Notes under the pieces: model-generated
Seen by the model: only the letters and a program-made list of their open reading frames with translations
Told to the model about the DNA's origin: nothing
Databases searched by the model: none
In this document: piece by piece, positions 26,001-36,200 of the stretch
How positions within the stretch are numbered: the first letter of the stretch is position 1
Layout: each line of letters begins with the position of its first letter
Translations under genes and position numbers: made by a program
Assembly: GCF_030269925.1 (NCBI RefSeq)
Contig: NC_085116.1
Coordinates: 14,322,001 to 14,386,000, forward strand
DNA: 64,000 bases
From: Bombyx mori
Taxonomy: Eukaryota; Arthropoda; Insecta; Lepidoptera; Bombycidae
Direction: 5' to 3'

Positions 26001-27168
26001 ACCTCTCACAGCTGGAGTCCCGCAAGGCTCTGTCCTCTCACCCCTCCTATTTAGCTTATTCGTCAACGATATTCCCCGGTCGCCGCCGACCCATTTAGCT
26101 TTATTCGCCGACGACACGACTGTTTACTATTCTAGTAGAAATAAGTCCCTAATCGCGAAGAAGCTTCAGAGCGCAGCCCTAGCCCTAGGACAGTGGTTCC
26201 GAAAATGGCGCATAGACATCAACCCATCGAAAAGTACTGCGGTGCTATTTCAGAGGGGAAGCTCCACACGGATTTCCTCCCGGATTAGGAGGAGGAATCT
26301 CACACCCCCGATTACTCTCTTTAGACAACCCATACCCTGGGCTAGGAAGGTCAAGTACCTGGGCGTTACCCTGGATGCATCGATGACATTCCGCCCGCAT
26401 ATAAAATCAGTCCGTGACCGTGCCGCGTTTATTCTCGGTAGACTCTACCCCATGATCTGTAAGCGGAGTAAAATGTCCCTTCGGAACAAGGTGACACTTT
26501 ACAAAACTTGCATAAGGCCCGTCATGACTTACGCGAGTGTGGTGTTCGCTCACGCGGCCCGCACACACATAGACACCCTCCAATCCCTACAATCCCGCTT
26601 TTGTAGGTTAGCTGTCGGGGCTCCGTGGTTCGTGAGGAACGTTGACCTACACGACGACCTGGGCCTCGAATCAATTCGAAAATACATGAAGTCAGCGTCG
26701 GAACGATACTTCGATAAGGCTATGCGTCATGATAATCGCCTTATCGTTGCCGCCGCTGACTACTCCCCGAATCCTGATCATGCAGGAGCCAGTCACCGTC
26801 GACGCCCTAGACACGTCCTTACGGATCCATCAGATCCAATAACCGTTGCATTAGATGCCTTCAGCTCTAATACTAGGGGAAGGTTTAGGGACCCCGGTAA
26901 CCGTACTCGTCGAACTCGACAAAGAGGTCGACGTGCAACCTAATCCATGCATCAGCCCGCTGAGTTTCTCGCCGGATCTTCTCAGCGGGTCGCGATTCCG
27001 ATCCGGTAGTAGATTCATTCGCGAAACAATTGCTCTTGAGTTGTTAGGTCTCCTTCGGAGGCGCTCGGGCAGTTGTTAGCAAATCCCGCCCCTCTTGGCT
27101 GAGCTTTTGCTCGCCCACCTGTCCTGGTGAAACTGGAAAGGCCTTCGGGCCACCAGTAAACTTACAAT

Positions 27169-27241
<73 letters not shown>

Positions 27242-30200
27242 ATGTCTCAAGTTTGGCGATACTCTTAACGTTATCAATTGGCCATGGTAACGACTTAACA
27301 ACAAATGTTCCATGATGAGCTCCTAATTTAATTAGAGCAATAACAGAATTCGAAAATCCACAAATGGATTTTAAATTTAAAGTACGCTTAAAAGATCGTT
27401 AAGATTCTACAGTCAAAACCTTCTAAGGTATTTGATGAGAGCCTTGCACAACACCAAACATTTGTTGCGCAATCCACCGCGGCGCCTATAAAACAAACAA
27501 GTTTTTTTTTAATAACCTTACCGGAACGTTTAACTATCAACATTTTTGTCTAATGCCATAAAAATTTCAAGTCAATTTCCTCCCATTATTAAGGTACTTG
27601 GAGCATCGTGGAAGGTCTCTTTGTATATTGAATAAATTTTCGATTGATTTGTACTATTAATGGGTGAAACGAATTCACTGGGCAAGTGGTTTTCGTGCAG
27701 TGGGGACCTTGAAAAGGCACACTTGCCTACCGCTGATTGACTACTAACCTAATATAGCTGTAGTCAAAACCGAGATCAAACTTTCATCCCAAAGAACATA
27801 CGACCTTTTCATAGGAGCCACTCGTTAGTATTTTTAAGGCAACATTTAATAGCTTTATGGAAATATGTGGTAATTGGGTACTTGATTAAGGTCGTGTATA
27901 CAGTTAAAAAGTTAAAAACCTATAATAAAATTATAAAACCAGCGTTTTAGCAGTAGTGTTGGATTCCCCAGCGTTATGGATTCCCCAGAGTTAAAAAAAA
28001 AGGTATAGCGAGTTAAACTAAGAATGAGAAATTATTAATATGTCATCCGTGTGATTCGAATCATATCAGGTCAGTTTAATAAAACTATTGTATTGTCACG
28101 GGTCCTACGTAACAACTTATGTAAATTTTTTAGTTAATTGGACGTATTCAAGTTGTTGGAAACAGTGTTGAAAGATTCTGTTACACACAAGTTAGGCTAA
28201 TAAATAAATAAATTAATTAATTAATGCAATAGTTTGAAATATTTGAAGTTCTCAAATTCAAGGGATTAAAGATTTTGATGGGGATTGTGGAGGTTGCAGT
28301 TTGATGGTTGAAGATTGTATCAGTTTTCAGAACGTTGACGTCATTATACAAAAAGTAAGTTCTCTTTGAAGCTTCTAACTGCCTTTTTTCTAAGCACAGC
28401 TTAATTCTGATTTCGTTATTTATTTGAGGCCGTCAGCGCAAAAGTGGCCTAAGCTTATCATAGTTAGTATGGAGATAATGAGGTTCGAATTTACCTTTAC
28501 AATACTTCGTAGGCATAAAAATACGCGCTAAAATGATGTTTACAAAGTCTATTTGTCTATGGATGAAACGGGATTTTTCATCAAAATTTATTATGTTTTA
28601 AATAAATTGCAATACATAAGCACAAATATGACTTGTGGGTTAGGCCACTTTTGCCCTGACGGCCTCATTTATGGTTGGTTGTTATATGAGACTGTGAAAT
28701 AATAATATCAAATATATCAGTCATATAGGTGGATAACGGACACGAACTGTGTGAGTTAGAGCTTAAAATGAATATTATAAAATAATATAGCAAAACATTT
28801 CCTCTAGAGTAGATTTAACTGTATTAAATAAATAAACAAAGAATTTTTTAACACTTTTTAAGAGTCGTCGAACTCAATATATAGTCAAAATAACTGAGCA
28901 CAATGAAAGATATACTGAATTGAAAAAAAAGAACCTATTATCATAAGACGAACGTAAGGTTATCCGCGAAACTATAAATTGAACTATAAAAGCTATCTGT
29001 ATATGTGGGCGTTTAGTGATTCACGAAAGGCAAAGCTTTTAAGATTGGTGTCTATTTTAAATATCAAAGATTTTTCTTTTGTATATTTTTATGTTTATCC
29101 GCATTAAATCTACATTTATAAAATTTTGTTTATCACTGTATTAATTTTTTTAGCGCCTTAGTCGCTTAGTGTAGACATATATTATACTGAGACTTATGCG
29201 GCCTACACACGACCCTTAAATCAGTTACGATAATCAGGACAGTGTTTGGGGAGGACCCTAAATCGTATCCTAAATCACCTCGTGTATAGGCAAATCGTAA
29301 CCCGTTTTTTATTGTTTACCCTAAACTGTAAAATCGCTTATTTTATTGCTTAGATGGGTAGACGAGCTCACAGTCCACCTGGTGTTAAGTAGTTACTGGA
29401 GCCCATAGACATCTATAACGTAAATGCCGCCACCCACCTTGAGATATAAGTTCTAAGATCTCAGTATAGTTACAACGGCTGCCCTACCCTTTAAGCCGAA
29501 ACGCATTACTGCTTCACGGCAGAAATAGGCGGGCTGGTGGTACCTACACGTGCGGACTCACAAGAGGTCCTACCACCAGTAAGCCTCGCTTCGGGCAAGC
29601 TCTCGATTTAGGGACGATCATTCTCACCACCGCTGTCCCGGTATCGCTACCGATTTTAGGGTCGTGTGTAGGCCGCATTAGGCCCCAGGTATATGCCGAG
29701 ATTGACGAGGTGATTTCACTTAAAACTAGACGAGTCGTAAACTCGGTTACCGTTAATACAACAAAAAAAGTACATTCTTTTTTTTTATTGCTTAGTTGGG
29801 TGGACGAGCTCACGGTCCAGCTGTTAAGTGGTTACCAGAGCCCATAGACATCCACCTTGTAAATGCCGTCACCTACCTAGAGAAATGAGTTTTAAGGTCT
29901 CACTTTTTAACTATGGCTGCCCCACCCTTCAAACCAAAACCATTACTGCTTCACGGCAGAAATAGGCGGGACAGTGGTACCTACCCGTGCGGACTCACAA
30001 GACGTCCTAACACCAGTAGGCTTAGTTACTTGTAAAGATATACCCAGCACTAATGTTGCACAATACGTCACCTGTATAGCTACAGATATACTGCTATTAC
30101 GCATGTCGGTGGTACTGGTGGTAGGACCTCATGTGATTACTGGTGGTGACCTCATGTAAGTCCGTACGGGTAGGTACCACCACCCCGCCTATTTCTGCCG

Positions 30201-33200
30201 TGAAGCAGTAATGCGTTTCGGCTTGAAGGGTGGGGCAGCCGTTGTAACTATACTGAGACCTTAGAACTTATATCTCAAGGTGGGTGGCGCATTTACGTTG
30301 TAAATGTCTATGGGCCCCAGTAACCACTTAACGCCAGGTAGGGCTGTGAGCACGTCCACCCATCTAAGTTATAAATAAAAAGGCCGGTGACGCGATCCCA
30401 TAAGTTTTCCCCTACTAAAAAGTGCTTAATAAAGAATCAGAGCGCAGTGTCTAACGCAGAATCCAATTGTTGGCACCATCCAGGGACCCAATGAAATCGG
30501 TACGAGTTCATCAAAATCGGTCCAGCCATTTTGTTGGAGCTCATTGACAAACAGACATGATAAAGATAATTACGATTTCGGTTGTGTGAGGCTACGGTTG
30601 TTGCTGTATGTGTGTAACATCTAGATTAACAAAACTGATAAGGCTCTCAATTGCACAATCGTTAACAAACTGTCTCGCCATCTTAGATGTAGCTTTTTGC
30701 GTCAGAACAAAAAAGACGAAGACAGGTCAACGATCCCTTAGCTTATCTAACAAAAAAAAACCGTATAAGATAAGATAAGATACTCACGTTAATAACAGCG
30801 AATATGTTCTGGAACGTCATGTTCGTTAGGAACATGAAGATCGCCCCGTTGATGTTCATCACCCCGTCCTGGTCCAAGTTCTGGCCGAAGTATATGACGC
30901 CTATCAGTATCGACACCATCTGGAACGTTCGAGACGATGTCAATGTATACGAGATGAGCGTTTAGAGAACGGATACCGCAACATGTGTGCTTTACAAATC
31001 ATGGACCTAACTCCTACCAACTTCGGTTCGGAACAGAGGTACCTGGGATACAGAGTTTCCCTTTGCAAACCCAAAAAGTGATGAGTTGTTCACGATTGTA
31101 CAATGGATCAAAAGTTCATTTCTAATTTTTAATACTAGTGCGTTAATCTGCAAGATCAAATTTCGGCAGGCAGCGGCCTGGCATTGCTGAGGTTCATGGG
31201 CGACGGTAACCACTCACCGTCAGGTGGTCCGTATGCTCGTCTGCTTATAAGGGCAATAAAAAAAAAAAAGGACCACTGCTAACCAAAGCCAAGCGTCTTG
31301 GGTTTTTGTTGCATATCATTGTCCCATTATATCAAAGTATCCATGGGGCTATTCGGCTATTAGTGATTTCAATATCGTTCCACGGATACGGGAAATTAAT
31401 GAAAGGCTTTAGATTACAGGAAGAGGTAGACGATATGTGTAAGAGAGGAGTGAGCGAAGAAATGGTATATGGTACAGGAGTTATGGAAGGAGGAAATATG
31501 TTGTGCCGAATTCCGGTGACTGGGAAAAAGGCAGGAGAATGATGATGATGGATTCGGGAAATTAATGTTACTCGTTAATCAAGTTAAGAAAGCGTTCGAC
31601 AACAGAACTCACAATGGTCTGTAGGAAGCGAACTTTGATGAGCATCGGCTCCTTGGTGACGGAGAGCCAGGAGCGCCACAGCACGGCCCGGAACTGCGTG
31701 CACCACGACGCCTTGTACGGGGAGCGGCGGGCTCGCGTCGTCGACGACATGGCCCACGGCGCGTCCGCTAGCCCGGCCTGTATCTTACGCTAGAAACAAA
31801 TACAATTCATGTAATAGTCTATCATAGTGTTTCCCAAACTTTTTTTTGCCATGCCCCACATACATAATTTGTAATATAAAAAAATTGATTTGTTCACTTA
31901 AGAAACATGAATGTTATAATAGATTTTAGGAAGAAATAACTTTTTTTTGCTTTGATGGGTGGACGAGCTCACAGCCCACCTGGTGTTAAGTGGTTACTGG
32001 AGCCCATAGACATCTACAACGTAAATGTGCCACCCACCTTGAGATAAGTTCTAAGGTTTCAGTATAGTTACAACGGCTGCCCACCCTTCAAACCGAAACA
32101 CACGAAACTGCTTCACGGCAGAAACAGGCAGGGTGGTGGTACCTACCCGTCCCGACTCACAAGAGGGCCTACCACCAGTAAGTTAACAGTTAAGTTGTTA
32201 TCAAAACACAGTAAGTAATATTTCAGAACATAATTATAATAACAAACTGAAATTCAAATTCGTAATAATTTTAATAAAGATTTTCTATATTAATTTAGTG
32301 CGATTGTACCCCTTAATTATTAAATTGCTCCCTAGTGGGGCGTGGGCCTCACGTTGGGAAACACCGGTCTATCACGATAAATTTGTTGGGGTATTATATT
32401 TTGAAGATCAACTCGAAACTTCAACTTTCGTTGATTTCACCAATATATTTTTTATTGTTTTCAATGTGCTCACAGTGAACCTGTCTAATGAACTATAGTC
32501 GTCAGAATTGCAATTTTCATAACGTTATAAAGCTACGCTTCTAGTAAGGACACCAATCTGATATTGTTTCCGTCGATAAGGTTGGGTGGAGATATGGTAT
32601 TGGTACCACCACCCTGCCTGTTTCTGCCGTGAAGCAGTAATGCGGTTCGGTTTGAAGAGTGGGTCAGCCGTTGTAACTCTACTGAGACCTTAGAACTATA
32701 TCTCAAGGTGTGTGGCGCATTTCTATACTAATATTATAAAGAGGAAAGATTTGTTTGTTTGTTTGTTTCGAATAGGCTCCGAAACTACTGGACCGATTTG
32801 AAAAATTATTTTTCCATTAGAAGCCGACATTGTCCCTGATGAACATAGGCTACTTTTTTTATTTTTGGAGTTTACTCCTTTAGAATCGATTTACATATAT
32901 AGGCCCGGGGTATGAAAATTATGGGGACCAAAATCGTACTAGCATGTCACACGAAATGCGTTATGCGCCTGATTGGCTCCTGATTGCGTGATGCGTGCGC
33001 GCGCCAATCAAAATCGTACTAGCATGTCACACGAAATGCGTTATGCGCCTGATTGGCTCCTGATTGCGTGATGCGTGCGCGCGCCAATCAGGAGCCAACG
33101 CGCGGCCGCGTTATTGCAGGTGACGCCGGGCTGCTGCGCCGGCAGTCCGCCACAAAGCCTCGTACTGATCGCGCGTTTCTCTCATTATTGTATTTTCATA

Positions 33201-36200
33201 TATTTGTTAGTCGTTTGTTTTGTGTCTCGTTAATTTGTTAATAATCTGTAGTGTATCGTGTTGTCGTAATATAGAACTATTTCTCGTATTGTTTCGTTTA
33301 ATTTTTTATATCCAGTAAACTCCAGTCGTGCGTCGGAGCGGACACACACACTTTTTGGAGTTTACTCCTTTAGAATCGATTTACATATATAGGCCCGGGG
33401 TATGAAAATTATGGGGACCAAAATCGTACTAGCATGTCACACGAAATGCGTTATGCGCCTGATTGCGCATGTCACACGAAATGCGTTATCGCAGGTGACG
33501 CCGGGCTGCTGCGCCGGCAGTCCGCCACAAAGCCTCGTACTGATCGCGTGTTTCTCTCATTATTGTATTTTCATATATTTGTTAGTCGTTTGTTTTGTGT
33601 CTCGTTAATTTGTTAATAATCTGTAGTGTATCGTGTTGTCGTAATATAGAACTATTTCTCGTATTGTTTCGTTTAATTTTTTATATCCAGTAAACTCCAG
33701 TCGTGCGTCGGAGCGGACACACACACTTTTAATTTTTTTATATCCAGTAAACTCCAGTCGTGCGTCGGAGCGGACACACACACTTTTTTTTTTGGAGTTT
33801 ACTCCTTTAGAATCGATTTACATATATAGGCCCGGGGTATGAAAATTATGGGGACCAAAATCGTACTAGCATGTCACACGAAATGCGTTATGCGCCTGAT
33901 TGGCTCCTGATTGCGTGATGCGTGCGCGCGCCAATCAAAATCGTACTAGCATGTCACACGAAATGCGTTATGCGCCTGATTGGCTCCTGATTGCGTGATG
34001 CGTGCGCGCGCCAATCAGGAGCCAACGCGCGGCCGCGTTATCGCAGGTGACGCCGGGCTGCTGCGCCGGCAGTCCGCCACAAAGCCTCGTACTGATCGCG
34101 CGTTTCTCTCATTATTGTATTTTCATATATTTGTTAGTCGTTTGTTTTGTGTCTCGTTAATTTGTTAATAATCTGTAGTGTATCGTGTTGTCGTAATATA
34201 GAACTATTTCTCGTATTGTTTCGTTTAATTTTTTATATCCAGTAAACTCCAGTCGTGCGTCGGAGCGGACACACACACTTTTTTTTTTTTTTTTTTTGGT
34301 TTCATGTGTCTTTTAATGTTTCCGAAGCGAAGCGAGGGCGGGTCGCTAGTACTTTGTAAATGTCTTGGGCACCAGTTACCACTTAACACCAGGTGGCTGT
34401 GAGCTCGTCCACCCATCTAAACAATAAAAAAAATTATAATATAAAACATAATAATATAGTTATTCAATAACCACTTACTTCATTATAGAGCGCATTTTCA
34501 GCTTCCGCAGCTATCCTACACCCGATCTCGGATTTGGCGAAGGCCGTGCAAACTGTATCTATGGTGTGCCTCGTGACCTCCTCTCTTCCAGGTACTCCGG
34601 CGAGGAGTTGGATGAAGTGGTCAGCCGGGTTGTAGTTAGCGGGACACGCGGCGCCCAGCCTTGAGGTTAAAGATAGAGATGCTGTAGATTTTGTACGTAA
34701 CTTTTGCGACTACATACATCGCCTTTTCGCATTAAAAGTGTAAAATTTCCAAAAATGTTCGTAATTCAGTTAATATGCGTAAACATTTGGTATCACCGGT
34801 TTTTTTCTCATCAATACTGTCAAAAGAGCGTAAGAGCGTAATTTAGTTTTAGTTTTTATTTTTTTTATTTTCCTTTTTTTTGACTACCATTAACAAAATT
34901 AATACATACTTTTATCTTACTTTAAAAGACAGATAATGTAACTGGTAAAAAAGTATATGACGGAGGAGAAACGCTGAAGGAATGTTTTTAAAAAGTGTGA
35001 CGTCAGCATTGTTGACGTCACGGTCTTTAAGTTCTCGATGATGACTCATATTTGGGCTTCCAAAACAAAACTTCACGAGAACTGCGTATATTGCACGAGA
35101 AGCATAACAACGTTACAGAGAGATCCGTACTGTACTACGGCTCGGACACGAATGCCTAAACGCTAGACAGCACGGCCGTATTTATAGGACTTCGTACACG
35201 TCAGCGTGTTTACAAGTATTAAACACGTGAGCGTGTTTACAAGATTTTAAAGTATTGAAATTACAATAAAAGGGACTGTTTAACATCAATTTCTTATCAC
35301 AGAGTAATTAGTTGATGATCAGTAGGTAAATAGTCATATTTGCGCCGACACGGCCATACTGACAGGCGGTGCGCGCTCTGCACCGGCCTCGTTGATTCTC
35401 GTAGGTTTTTCTTTGATTCTCATTGACCTGTAGGAATAAAAAGTTTCTCTGAGTAGCGCATCTGTTATACTTGCGTTACTTGTAACTATGAAGGTTTGAG
35501 ACTTATTAATGCGATTTGATTGTAGGGTTCTCGGAGGGTATCGTAGGGTTCTCGGAGGGTATCGTAGGGTTCTCGGAGGGTATAGTAGGGTTCTCGTAGG
35601 GTATAGTAGGTAGGGTTCTCGTAGAATTCTCGGCGGTTCTCGTAGAGTTCTCGGCGGTTCTCGTAGAGTTCTCGGCGGTTCTCGTAGAGTTCTCGGCGGT
35701 TCTCGTAGAGTTCTCGGCGGTTCTCGTAGATTTATTTAAGGTGTTCGGATAAGGATGTTGTCTAGTGTGATGTTGTGGCGTACACTGTGGTACTTATGTA
35801 GTGGGCGTACACTGTGGTACTTATGTAGTGGGCGTACACTGTGGTACTTATGTAGTGGGCGTACACTGTGGTACTTATGTAGTGGGCGTACACTGTGGTA
35901 CTTATGTAGTGGGCGTACACTGTGGTACTTATGTAGTGGGCGTACACTGTGGTACTTATGTAGTGGGCGTACACTGTGGTACTTATGTAGTGGGCGTACA
36001 CTGTGGTACTTATGTAGTGGGCGTACACTGTGGTACTTATGTAGTGGGCGTACACTGTGGTACTTATGTAGTGGAATTTTAGTAATCAAAAATAAAAACT
36101 TATCTTTGAGTGTTGATTTTGTTGCTCGACCATGCTGATTTGTGAAGTAGATGTATAGGCTCATCGGCTGTTGCTGGGGGGTAGTCTTCTTCCGCCGATA

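Larger units (their letters stand above)
22299..27237 (+). mobile_element. Full-length Jockey-clade LINE, apparently intact
   Basis: The 12-bp duplication ACTCATGTCTCA lies at 22287-22298 and 27238-27249. Two open ORFs, a 3' UTR and about 66 A residues (from 27172) lie between them. It runs antisense to white. With unbroken frames, a long pure A-tract and a perfect duplication it looks recent and possibly able to transpose. Confidence 0.92.
20261..30787 (-). other. white intron 9
   Basis: It contains a LINE tail and Bm1 at 20331-20835, a Helitron-like element at 21128-21491, the intact Jockey LINE at 22299-27237, a TIR element at 28425-28667, a PIF-like MITE at 29197-29677, and Bm1 copies at 29340, 29779 and 30112. 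The stretches 21500-22286, 27250-28424 and 28668-29190 show nothing recognised. A Helitron-like scrap may lie at about 30450-30560. Confidence 0.8.
30920..31612 (-). other. white intron 8
   Basis: It contains a LINE tail at 31160-31270 and an RTE-like remnant at 31380-31550. The rest is AT-rich and unassigned. Confidence 0.85.
32595..34428 (+). repeat. Bm1-type SINE split by a Helitron-like insertion
   Basis: The 5' body lies at 32595-32721 and breaks off at GTGTGTGGCGCATT. The 3' part resumes at 34350 (TACTTTGTAAATGTC) and runs to the ATCTAAACAATAAAAAAA tail at 34428. The two parts join at the expected Bm1 position. Confidence 0.85.
31790..34478 (-). other. white intron 7
   Basis: It contains the hAT-like MITE with nested Bm1 (31825-32366) and a second Bm1 split by a Helitron-like element with a tandem array (32595-34428). 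Only 32375-32590 and the last 50 bases next to exon 7 are free of repeats. Confidence 0.85.

Noticed and set aside
27044..27313. 89-codon minus ORF with a long phenylalanine run
   Set aside because: It is the poly-A tail of the Jockey LINE read on the other strand.
35779..36075. CRISPR array
   Set aside because: Head-to-tail uniform 27-bp units without spacers, inside a eukaryotic LTR element; this is a minisatellite.
35736..36164. 142-codon minus ORF and overlapping plus ORFs as real repeat proteins
   Set aside because: The 27-bp unit has no stops in several frames, so long ORFs follow automatically on both strands; there is no independent coding evidence.
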